The notes beneath the pieces were generated by a model. It was not told the DNA's origin. It saw only the letters and a program-made list of their open reading frames with translations, and did no database searches. From positions 62,001 through 126,000 of the forward strand of contig CAVYFA010000001.1 of the NCBI GenBank assembly GCA_963767715.1: a stretch of 64,000 nt of DNA, given 5' to 3'. Numbering within the stretch: position 1 is the stretch's first letter; every line of letters starts with the position of its first letter. This DNA is from CAVSXS01 sp963767715 (GTDB lineage: Bacteria > Chloroflexota > Ktedonobacteria > Ktedonobacterales > Ktedonobacteraceae). The translations under genes and the position numbers were made by a program. Positions 48,209-57,031 of the stretch are shown in pieces.

Positions 48209-49377
48209 ATGTTAGGCCAAAAGATTATCTGCCCATTCTGCTTCGAATCATTTTCGGTCCAGGAAATACAATTTCGCTGCCTCAATCCCAGTTGCACTGG
48301 ACGAGCGGTCGATCAGATCTATGCCGAAGCGCGAAATGTCCCACCATTGCAGATGGGCCACGTAATCAGCGCAAAAAAGACCTCTTTCGGGGTGGCCCGT
48401 ACGGTCGATTGTGATGTGTGCAAGAAGGAAGCGCGCACGCGCCTCTGTCCCAGGTGCCATTTTGAGCTTTCCCACGATGTAGGGCAGGTCGATCAAAAAA
48501 TCATTGCGATTATCGGCGGCAGCAATACCGGTAAGAGCCACTACATCGCTTCGCTAATCACTCGTTTGCAGCATGTCGTTGGCGGGAACTTCAATTTCGC
48601 CGTCTCTATGCTCGGTGACGGCACAAGAGAACGCTGGCACAGGGATTTCTACACGCCCCTCTTTGAGAACAAGCGGGTGCTTCAGCCAACACAGCGCTCA
48701 ACTGTCGATACCATTGTAAAGACCCCACTGATCTTCCGGCTGACATTCAAAGATGGCAACAACATACGAGCATTGAATATCAGCTTCTTCGATACTGCAG
48801 GTGAGGATATGTCCAAACTACAGGTCGATGCCCTCTCAGTTGAAGCCCGTTATATCTGCAAAGCTGATGGGTTGATCGTTTTGCTCGACCCTCTCCAGAT
48901 CGAAAGCGTTCGCCAACAATTACCCAACATACAAAAGCCATAGCCAGACCCGATGGCACGCCCCGAATTTATCGTTGAGCGTCTACGCGAGCTGATGGAA
49001 GGCTATCATAATCTGTCCGGTTCGAAAAAAATTTCTATTCCGGTCGCTTTCACTTTCTCCAAAGTCGATACGCTCAGGAGCATTGTTGCTCCTGATTCGG
49101 CATTCTCCAGCACAGCACGCACTATGGTGAGCTTGACCTCCCCGACGTACAATCGGTGAGTACCGAAATCGGTAACTACGTGCAAGCCTGGATTAATACC
49201 GGTTTCTACAATGAGATCGATTATAAATTCGCCAACTATCGTTTCTTCGGCGTCTCTTCCCTGGGCAACCAACCTGATTCTTCTGGACAGGTCAAGGTCG
49301 AGCCGCTGCGCGTTGAGGACCCTTTCCTGTGGATACTGCATCAGTTTAAGATGGTCAAAGGGAAGAAAGGGAGGTAA
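48209..49377 (+). CDS. GTPase 1: zinc-ribbon TRAFAC-type GTPase (three frameshifts)
   Basis: About 390 residues. It starts with a zinc ribbon (CPFCFESF, CLNPSC; then CDVCKKEARTRLCPRCHFEL). The GTPase domain has P-loop IIGGSNTGKSHYI, switch/G3 FFDTAGEDM, G4-like FTFSKVDTL and SSLG. The C-terminus ends VEDPFLWILHQFKMV. Indels occur near 48935, 48955 and 49105. This resembles the DO-GTPase/GAP1-associated GTPases of predicted bacterial conflict systems. It abuts the GAP1-like gene by two bases. Confidence 0.75.
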
Positions 49378-49379
49378 TT

Positions 49380-52300
49380 ATGGCGGTTTTCCAGCATTAT
49401 TACACATCATACGTCAATAGGGAGACAGGAAGCGCGGGATTTCAGGTCAAAGCGATGTCGCCCGGAATCGCCGCCGATACGCAATCGACCATTACACGCC
49501 TGATATCATATCGTATTCCTTCCAGGCTTGACGAGTACGCTATCTCTACACATCCCGTGGCTTTGCGTTACTACTATCGAAATCCGCAAGAAGCGATTTT
49601 ACTGTGCAGTCAATCCAATGGGACTGACGAAAATGGGCGTCCCGGCAATTTTTTTGCGCATAGCCTGGTAGTCGAGCCCGACTTTTTCGCCAGTATGCCG
49701 CCTATTTTATACTGGCGCAGCCCTTTCTGGCGTACAAAGGACCCAGGATCAAGCGCGGTGATAGAGCCGATAGAAAGCCTGGAAGAGATCGCAACAGCGC
49801 TTGATATCGAGGGGGTATGGCATTTCCTCGCTCAAGGAAAACGCATCGAACAATTCCATAAGCTCATGAGCGCCGTCGTGCATTGCAACAGTACACAACG
49901 CCGCATTGTGATTATTGACAACGCAGATAACGTTGCGCAGTGGATCGCGGCGATCACGATCATGTTGCCGCCCGACTACCGGCCATTACTCAGTTTTGCC
50001 ACCTATCATCATGATCCCTACCAGTCGCAATTTATGGTGACGGGCACGACCAGCGATTCTTCGTTCCGCGCTTCGCCTGAAGAGTATATGAGCTACTTCA
50101 TACTGAACACACAGAACGGCAAGATCAGTGATGTCGAAGCTTCGCCTTACGCCGATGAAGCTGTCAGAGCTGCTCGCTCTTATGAAATCTACGAGTCGAA
50201 ACTGCTCTCTCTTATCACAGATACCGTGCCGCGTTTCCAGCGTCCAACCCGCATTGATGAGCAACTCGATTCAATGGCGTTGTATGCAGGGATGCTCGAG
50301 CCAAACCACGCGTTCTCTTTAAACAGAGAAGAACTGGAAGCAATAAGTGTAGTCCTGACAACATTTGAACAGATGCGCGTTTTTACGCAAGAAGACCTGG
50401 ACGAAGTGCGACAGATAAGCTATCTGCTCCAGGAAACATCTTGGTCCCAGAGTGCTGAGGATATCGATGTCGAAAGCCGGCGTGTGGTCACTCTGCTCAG
50501 AAAACATAAAGCGCCAACAGAACAGTCAGCGCTACGTGAGATAAAGTATATCACACAGCACCTTATCAACGATGTAGATATATCGTCATCACTCCAACGC
50601 CTGGAAAACATGCGCCAGATTTACGGCGAAGATCTATTGATCGATATTGTCAACAGTACTAACTACCTACAATGGCTGAACAAGCTTGCCGAAACAATCA
50701 ATGCAGCACAACTGTCACAAATCTGGAAATACCTGGCTGTTTATCTCAATCCAGGCCCCCACAGCCAACCTTTTACGATAGCCAGTTTAACAATCGTGGG
50801 GATACTCTGGAGTGACAAACAGGCCCAGAAAGACGTAAGAAGGGCGATCGAGGCTATGGTACAGGCAATGGCTGGACAGGAAGCTGCCTGGCTGGAACTA
50901 ATTGCGGCAAACTACAATGTGCTGCCAGACGGGATACTCCTTCGTTACTACTGCTGGATGATGGTTGGCCGATTCCCTCTTGACAACCGCCTACCCTATC
51001 GAGAGATTGTGCAGCGTGTGATTCCCCACATCATTAAAAATGAGCTTGTCCACGAAATCTCTAAAGCCGGTGAAGCCAATAGTCTTGCGATACTGGAGGA
51101 ATGGGTTGATCATGCCAGAAAGAATCACTTGGTATCGCTCACAGATTTGCTGATCGAAGGTATTAAACGTATCTTGAGGAATACCCCAGATGGAAAAGCG
51201 CCAGAGATGGCAGCGAAAATTTTAGTGAATGAAAGGTTGGCGCCACTGCCAACGGAATTGGAGAATGATCTTGTTTCTACAGCCATATCACAGGTTTCAC
51301 TGAGCCATTACTCGCCCTTAGTGCTGGAGTTATGTAAGAAGTACAGAAACCGGCATGGCCTCTCATCCGATATTCGCGCCGTCATGGATGGGCTGATAGC
51401 CATGTCAAGCGGAGAGTTGGATGAGGAACTCGCGAAGCGCCTGCAAGACAGATTTGCTAGCATGCGACCAGAAGCGTACGAGGCGGATACAAAGAGCTTT
51501 GTAACTCGATTTCTCCAGGTTTGTACCACGGGTCGCTCTCATCAGCTCATGATAAATACCTTCTTCGATTGGGATTACCCTAAGACATTTTGGCAAGTCT
51601 ACTGGCGTGCATTCACGGGATTGCTAACCTATCCAGATACCTCAAGAGTGGATCAGGCGATGAAACTCTTGTCGTTCTGGTTCAGTGCTAGACCGGATGA
51701 CTTTGAAAGCGCGTATCTCTTACACAACTTTCTCATGGATTTACCTCAAAAACTTGAAGAGGTGCAGGAGACCCGCGGCTTCCAAGAGGCAGCACGATAT
51801 ATCAATTCTAGGGCCGAATCAGAGCGATGGTATCCTCTGGTGCAGGATTACTTTTCGGGTCGAACTAGTGCTTTGCAGACAGTAGGGCGAACCCTGGCTA
51901 CGCATATCCAGAAACTCAGAGCAGAAGATAGTGAAAAGGCCGCCCGACAGGCAGAAAAAGAGCAGAGAGAACGCGCAGCCCTTGATGAGCGCATCTCAGC
52001 GATGTTTGATAAGAGGAAATCGAGCCAGTATCATCTTCGGATAGTTGGCGATGTCTATGAATGGCAACAGCGTGAGCTTTTCTGGTCAATTTATTGGAGC
52101 CATTTCAAATCTTTGTTCACCTCTGAGAATAATGCGCAGTGCATTCTTGATCTCTTCCACTTCTGGTTTGACGACTCGTTCTCAGTTCTGCCACAGAAAG
52201 GATATATTCCCCGGCAGTTCTTCCTCAAATTGCACGATGCTTTGATGGAGGCGCAGAAAGAGCGAGGTTTCCGTGAGCTCGCTCGCAACATCTTTAGAAT

Positions 52301-52394
52301 AGGAAAGCAACAGGTGCAAGTCTACCCATGGTTTGTATTGATACAACCCTACCTTGAGGAACAGGAAAAGCGGTTTGGTATCTTCAGGCGATAA
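49380..52394 (+). CDS. GAP1-like GTPase-associated protein
   Basis: 1004 residues, intact. The N-terminus (FQHYYTSYVNRETGSAGFQV, IPSRLDEYAIS, GRPGNFFAHSLVVEP) and LLSFATYHHDPYQSQF resemble the GAP1-N2/GAP1-M modules found next to bacterial GTPases. A long helical region follows. The last third contains an internal duplication: FFDWDYPKTFWQVYWRAF (near 730) and WQQRELFWSIYWSHFKSLF (near 900) begin two similar ~100-residue units. GGGAGG precedes ATG 49380. Identification rests on pattern memory and context. Confidence 0.75.
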   Translation: MAVFQHYYTSYVNRETGSAGFQVKAMSPGIAADTQSTITRLISYRIPSRLDEYAISTHPVALRYYYRNPQEAILLCSQSNGTDENGRPGNFFAHSLVVEPDFFASMPPILYWRSPFWRTKDPGSSAVIEPIESLEEIATALDIEGVWHFLAQGKRIEQFHKLMSAVVHCNSTQRRIVIIDNADNVAQWIAAITIMLPPDYRPLLSFATYHHDPYQSQFMVTGTTSDSSFRASPEEYMSYFILNTQNGKISDVEASPYADEAVRAARSYEIYESKLLSLITDTVPRFQRPTRIDEQLDSMALYAGMLEPNHAFSLNREELEAISVVLTTFEQMRVFTQEDLDEVRQISYLLQETSWSQSAEDIDVESRRVVTLLRKHKAPTEQSALREIKYITQHLINDVDISSSLQRLENMRQIYGEDLLIDIVNSTNYLQWLNKLAETINAAQLSQIWKYLAVYLNPGPHSQPFTIASLTIVGILWSDKQAQKDVRRAIEAMVQAMAGQEAAWLELIAANYNVLPDGILLRYYCWMMVGRFPLDNRLPYREIVQRVIPHIIKNELVHEISKAGEANSLAILEEWVDHARKNHLVSLTDLLIEGIKRILRNTPDGKAPEMAAKILVNERLAPLPTELENDLVSTAISQVSLSHYSPLVLELCKKYRNRHGLSSDIRAVMDGLIAMSSGELDEELAKRLQDRFASMRPEAYEADTKSFVTRFLQVCTTGRSHQLMINTFFDWDYPKTFWQVYWRAFTGLLTYPDTSRVDQAMKLLSFWFSARPDDFESAYLLHNFLMDLPQKLEEVQETRGFQEAARYINSRAESERWYPLVQDYFSGRTSALQTVGRTLATHIQKLRAEDSEKAARQAEKEQRERAALDERISAMFDKRKSSQYHLRIVGDVYEWQQRELFWSIYWSHFKSLFTSENNAQCILDLFHFWFDDSFSVLPQKGYIPRQFFLKLHDALMEAQKERGFRELARNIFRIGKQQVQVYPWFVLIQPYLEEQEKRFGIFRR

Positions 52395-52422
52395 AAGTGT
52401 CGCAGAAAGGAAAGAGTTTACA

Positions 52423-52620
52423 ATGGACGATGGGTGCGTAGCAATCCTTGGCTTTATCGTGATTGCTGCTATTGCGATTGCTCTGATCGTGTATGTGGTT
52501 TTACCACTAAGTTTGTTCTTACTTGGTAGCGTTGTTGCCGCTGGAACGGTCTCTGGAGTAGGGGTAGCAGGGAAAAACTTTTACGAATTACTCGTAGAAG
52601 CTCACAAAACCATAAAGTAA
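52423..52620 (+). CDS. Small two-helix membrane protein
   Basis: 65 residues from ATG 52423 (AAGGAAAG upstream): MDDGCVAILGFIVIAAIAIAL followed by a second hydrophobic stretch and a short polar tail with NFYELLVEAHKTIK. It lies between the GAP1-like gene and GTPase 2, with tight spacing. It could be a membrane partner of the GTPase, or the pore-like part of the system. No family recognised. Confidence 0.6.
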   Translation: MDDGCVAILGFIVIAAIAIALIVYVVLPLSLFLLGSVVAAGTVSGVGVAGKNFYELLVEAHKTIK

Positions 52621-52637
52621 GTAGAAAGGGATGCCAT

Positions 52638-54170
52638 ATGGCTATTTTCGAACCCCAACCCGCATTTAAGATATACGCGTTTGAACGGGGCTGGCGCATA
52701 ATGAAATATGTCACAGAGAACCTCTTCAAGCGCACCGATGTTGCTGCTCGCTGGTGGTTTACAAAGGCGGAAGATGCTAAGACGCGCAGTACAACTCAGG
52801 GAGCATTTGTAAAGTACTGGATGTATGTATATATGGCAGGGCTGTATCTGGCTGGTGGTGCGCAGTACGTTTCCGCCATGATACTGGCTGCTCTATTTCT
52901 GCTAGTACAGTCAATCCTCCTCTCGCTCTGGGTTGTGTTCTCTATCATTACCATAGGCATCCTTTGGCTCTGTACATTTGCCTACTCGCGCCTCTATCGC
53001 ATATTCTACCGCTGCCCTGACTGTCACAAGGAAATGAGCATCCCCACCTTCATTTGCCCGAACTGTAGCGAGAAGCATTCGCAATTGTGGCCCAGTATCT
53101 ACGGCATCGTCTCACATTGTTGCATCAAGTGCAATACCAGGCTCCCCACATTGCGCATAGATATTCCGGGGATGAAACTCAAGAAACGCGATAGCCTCGT
53201 TCGCATTTGCCCAAATTGCTCCAGTCAGATCAACGCAGCCATTGGAACGGGGACAAATATTCATTTCCCAGTTGTAGGAGGACCTTCCACAGGTAAATCA
53301 AACTTCATCGTCATGGCCACGAAAGAATTTATCCAAACCTATGGCGATGAGCATCACTACTCGATCTCCTTCACTGATAGTAGGCACGAGCTAGATTTCA
53401 ATGAGAATGTCAGGCGACTCTCGACCGGACACGCGCTAGTCGCGACGACGGAGGTTGTGGCTCGGGCCTATAACCTGAAGATCCAATCTCCGAAAGCGCA
53501 TGTGCCGAAGATTGCCTACATATACGATGCCGCAGGTGAGGCATACAACACCAGTGAGAACACCTCACAGCAAGAATATTACAAGTATATCGATGGGATA
53601 ATCTTCGTGATTGATCCTTTCTCTATTCCGACTTACCGCAGCCAGCATGTCCAGGCAATTGAACACTATCAGAATCTGATCCGCCCAAGTTCGCTGGATG
53701 TAATGCAGGCATACGAGCGCATGTTCAATATGTTTGAAGATTTTGCAGGCTTGCGCAAGGGACGTCGCTTTACTCATCCGATCGCGGTCGTGGTGACAAA
53801 AGTCGATGCGCTCAACCTGGAATTTGAGATTGGATCAATTGCCGCTCAGCAGACAATGAGTACCACTCCTTCTCTAGCATCTGAGGGCGATGCAATTAAT
53901 TTGCTGGTACGCAACTTCCTGTGCCAGAACGACCTTGATCACTTCGTCCGCGATATCGAAATGCAATTCTCTAATGTGCGCTACTTCTCCTGTTCTGCAC
54001 TTGGACGTATGCCGGTGCAAGAGGATAACCGCAGCTTCATGCCCGTGCGCGTCAGTGACCCGTTTATCTGGCTACTAGCACGCACTAAAGCTATCGACGC
54101 CATACCGAATACCGGAAGGGTAACGCGCGTCCTCGGCCCACAAGTCATGACTATGCGACAAGAGAACTAA
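52638..54170 (+). CDS. GTPase 2: membrane-anchored zinc-ribbon GTPase
   Basis: 510 residues, intact. A region of membrane segments covers about 57-120, then paired zinc ribbons (CPDCHKEM...CPNCSEKH and CCIKCNTR...CPNCSSQ). The GTPase has P-loop FPVVGGPSTGKSNFIV, G3 IYDAAGEAYN, G4 VVTKVDALN and G5-like FSCSALG. The end, RVSDPFIWLLARTKAI, mirrors GTPase 1, so the pair are paralogues. Together with GTPase 1 it fits a double-GTPase arrangement, one soluble and one at the membrane. Confidence 0.85.
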   Translation: MAIFEPQPAFKIYAFERGWRIMKYVTENLFKRTDVAARWWFTKAEDAKTRSTTQGAFVKYWMYVYMAGLYLAGGAQYVSAMILAALFLLVQSILLSLWVVFSIITIGILWLCTFAYSRLYRIFYRCPDCHKEMSIPTFICPNCSEKHSQLWPSIYGIVSHCCIKCNTRLPTLRIDIPGMKLKKRDSLVRICPNCSSQINAAIGTGTNIHFPVVGGPSTGKSNFIVMATKEFIQTYGDEHHYSISFTDSRHELDFNENVRRLSTGHALVATTEVVARAYNLKIQSPKAHVPKIAYIYDAAGEAYNTSENTSQQEYYKYIDGIIFVIDPFSIPTYRSQHVQAIEHYQNLIRPSSLDVMQAYERMFNMFEDFAGLRKGRRFTHPIAVVVTKVDALNLEFEIGSIAAQQTMSTTPSLASEGDAINLLVRNFLCQNDLDHFVRDIEMQFSNVRYFSCSALGRMPVQEDNRSFMPVRVSDPFIWLLARTKAIDAIPNTGRVTRVLGPQVMTMRQEN

Positions 54171-54209
54171 AGGCCGTTTGTGTTAATGAAGAAAGGAGAG
54201 AAGAGAGTG

Positions 54210-54398
54210 ATGAGTGAACGCGATGCAATGAAGGCAACAGACAATTCAGGAGTACGATACAAGCAAAACGATGGAGCTAACCGCTCTGGAGCTAGACGCC
54301 GCGAGGGACTGGCTAAGGAGACAGATGCGTTCGAGGCGCGCAGGAAGAGCGCTGAAAATCTGAAGAAACGCAGCCGCCACGAAACCTTTAGGCAGTAA
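54210..54398 (+). CDS. Small highly charged protein
   Basis: 62 residues, rich in Arg, Lys, Glu and Ala, with MSERDAMKATDNSGVRYK and DAFEARRKSAENLKKRSR. AGGAG lies upstream of ATG 54210. The same reading frame stays open-like beyond the stop, interrupted by only three stop codons (TAA 54396, TAA about 54447, TGA about 54543) up to 54654. The N-terminal part resembles the head of the next gene in composition. It may be a decayed adaptor or the remains of a longer protein. Confidence 0.4.
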   Translation: MSERDAMKATDNSGVRYKQNDGANRSGARRREGLAKETDAFEARRKSAENLKKRSRHETFRQ

Positions 54399-54658
54399 GA
54401 GCGGGAAAAATATCTGATCCAGCGAACGGGAAGTTTTCTTGCATTATAAAGAGGGCACAACTCAAGTGATGCAAGGCAACAACTAGCAGCACGAGGTCGA
54501 CACCAGGCAATTAGAGAGGAGCGTGTGCAGAAGCCGGAGCGAGTATGAGAGGAACTGCTCAAGGGCAAGCAAAAGGGGAGAGGTTTATTTCGTTCCAACC
54601 GGAGCAAAGTTAGAGCTTGTGTTCAGTTGATAGGGATTGAGAGAAATGATGATTGATT

Positions 54659-55419
54659 ATGCATAATCGTGAAGGGGCAGAATTTACCGAGAGGCAATCT
54701 CAAAGTAAGGATAATGCATTTGAAAGACGTCACGCAGGCTTCAGGTCTAGTAGAGATGCAGGAGCTCAAAGTGACGCATATAACGCTAATGAGCGAGTTA
54801 AAACGGCATCAAGCAGACTGGAAGATGGTAATCGGCATCGGGTTTTTAGATCGGAGGAGACTTCTACCAAAGCCCAGCAAGATAAAGTCATGAGTATTCT
54901 GACCTGAGTGGCCAGGAAACAGAGAGAAGACAATTTTCTACAATTGAAGGACGCACTGTTCGGTTATCCCAGGAGGAAATCAAAGCGGTCAAATCGGCAC
55001 TGGCTACTGAGCAAAGTATAGACAAAAACCGGTTTCCGCCTGAAAAGACGGCTGCGGCTGTTGAAGGTGGACCCTGCACCCTTAGTGGATGGGAACATGG
55101 GAAAGAGGATTTTGTACAGGCAATGGAAGATGTGAGAATACGCTCTCAGCAAATTGGGCACGAGCTGAGGCCCCACAAGCTATTCGATAGAGGAGTTCCT
55201 GGACGATTCAATGCATCTCATGCAGAGAAGCAGATATCAGTCGTTGCTCCTGATAAACCAATTGCTGTCTCAAAGCCAATGTGCTCAGATTGCCAATCAT
55301 ATTTTCGAGCCACCGCACGATACACAGAGAAATCGCAAGTCGTTGCTGATTCTCGTGTAGTGAGGATTTTTTATCCTGATGGTAGAGTTGTAGAGTTACC
55401 AAAAAGTACATTTGCATAA
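54659..55419 (+). CDS. Probable deaminase-type toxin (one frameshift)
   Basis: About 253 residues when joined. The N-terminal ~90 residues are charged and disordered (FERRHAGFRSSRDAGAQSDA). The C-terminal domain contains SHAEKQISVV (HxE) and, about 22 residues on, SKPMCSDCQSYFRA (CxxC), followed by VVADSRVVRIFYPDGRVVEL. HxE plus CxxC is the zinc site of the nucleoside/nucleic acid deaminase superfamily, and this C-terminal layout matches bacterial toxin deaminases (SCP1.201/DddA-like style). One base is missing near 54893-54905. The following gene is an immunity candidate. Confidence 0.65.
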
Positions 55420-55432
55420 TAGGAGCAAAATA

Positions 55433-56098
55433 ATGTCGCTTCCAACTGAATTGACCCAGGTCATCAAGAATGCGCAGGATGCTGTGGAGAAGCATCCATA
55501 CCACGATTTAAATCTTGGTTATCGACAGGCTATCTGGGCCGCTCTTGGGCCTTCTCTAAAAACATCTCAAAGAGGTGGTAACAATGCCGGTTTAAAGAGG
55601 CGCGCCTTTTTAGCAATACTAACAACGCGATATGTCTTGCCAATTTGGGAACGGGTCAGGCCAGAAGATCATATCCTACAAGACCTGCTTGCCGAAGCGG
55701 AGCAGGTTTTGACCGGCACTGTTGACAAGGAAACGGCCTGGAATGATAGAGACCGGTTTTGGGTATATTTTGTTGATATGGGGAACGAAGATGAAAAAAA
55801 ACAAATCATTTCAGGCGTGGGTTTTGCTGCAGTTCATGCTCTTACTGTTGCGTTGCAGGATGAAAGTTTTGATCCTTCTAACATAAACTACAATCTCACG
55901 GATGCTGACATAGACCCGGACGAGATGGACTCCTCCTTCTTCGCTGCCTCTACCTATGCCAATGGTCCGGTTTCGGAACCAGATTCTGATGCTGAGAAAC
56001 GACGAGATTTTTGGGAGTGGTGGTCAACCAGGCCGTTCCTGCTGCCTGGAATGCTGCTTCTTAAAGAGCGCATAGTAATGCTTGACTCAAGCGTATAG
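55433..56098 (+). CDS. Probable Imm5-like immunity protein
   Basis: 221 residues, all-helical and acidic. The pattern YRQAIWAALGPSLK, then LKRRAFLAILTTRYVLPIWE followed by a spacer and LLAEAEQVLTG resembles the Imm5 immunity family that accompanies deaminase and other toxins in polymorphic toxin systems. ATG 55433 has AGGAG seven bases upstream. It starts 14 bases after the deaminase stop, the standard order of toxin then immunity. The family call is recalled similarity. Confidence 0.6.
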   Translation: MSLPTELTQVIKNAQDAVEKHPYHDLNLGYRQAIWAALGPSLKTSQRGGNNAGLKRRAFLAILTTRYVLPIWERVRPEDHILQDLLAEAEQVLTGTVDKETAWNDRDRFWVYFVDMGNEDEKKQIISGVGFAAVHALTVALQDESFDPSNINYNLTDADIDPDEMDSSFFAASTYANGPVSEPDSDAEKRRDFWEWWSTRPFLLPGMLLLKERIVMLDSSV

Positions 56099-56121
56099 GC
56101 TGACTGATAGGAGAACCGACA

Positions 56122-57031
56122 ATGCCATACATAAAATGTACTACTTGTAATTATAAAATCCAGCTTCCACAACCAAAACCGGTATGTCCTGCCTGCGGTA
56201 GGCCTTTCACCGTCCCAGGTTCGGGATCAACCGCGAAGCCTGTTCCTGTGCCAGCTCCAACCGGCTCCGCTATCCGCCTGTGCCGGTACCTCCACCAGTC
56301 CCCCCAATACCAACGCCGTCAGGTGCACCAGTCCCGCCGGTTCCAACATCAACTGTTTCGGCGCTTGGACCATTGCCACCCGGAATGCCATCTCGCGTAC
56401 CGGATTTAGAGGGGGAGATAGCCCTTCCGCCTAAACGGGCCCCAACAAATTCCACTCGACTGGTCCCAAAAGATACTAAAAGGACTGTTCTTCCCTTTCT
56501 TCATGCGAGAGATGCAAAAACAGGTTCTCTCCCCAAACCCACCATGACGGTACATCAATGGCAAATCGAGCGCGCTGGCGATGGGGCCAGCCGCGAGGCT
56601 CGCATCGAAGGTGATCTTGTAGCGGGCCAGCCCAGCCTGCATCAGAAGGTTTCTCTGTGGGGACGTTATCGAGGGGGCCTGCTGATCGTGAAACAGGGCT
56701 ACAATCATGACACGGCACGAAATTCGCGTTCATCGCCCGGTAACGCTCTGGCTCTCACGAGCGGCTGTCGTGGCCTTGCCCCTCTTCATTCTGGCCGCTT
56801 TGCTTTTTTCCCGGCCTCATCCAGTCCGCGATCAGCACGATAGGAGGGCTGATTATCATCGGCATTATCTTTTACGTGGTGATGGGTTTCATCGCTCCCT
56901 GGATGCCCAAACGTATCCTGAATTTCCTCGTTTTAGCGTTTCTACTCTATCTTGTGGCGGTTGTTTCTTCATGGCTTTGGCGGTACACAACCTCACTAAC
57001 AGCGAGGAGACCTTATGTTTTCTGGTTTTGA
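56122..57031 (+). CDS. Zinc-ribbon, proline-rich membrane protein (several frameshifts)
   Basis: About 303 residues. It begins with a zinc ribbon (YIKCTTCNYKIQL, VCPACGRPF), then a Pro-rich linker, then a beta-like domain (MTVHQWQIERAGDGAS and so on) and at least three membrane segments at the C-terminus (VALPLFILAALLF, GLIIIGIIFYVVMGFI, LNFLVLAFLLYLVAVV). The frame changes near 56270, 56715 and 56815. Its end overlaps the start of the HerA-like gene. Unrecognised family. Confidence 0.55.
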
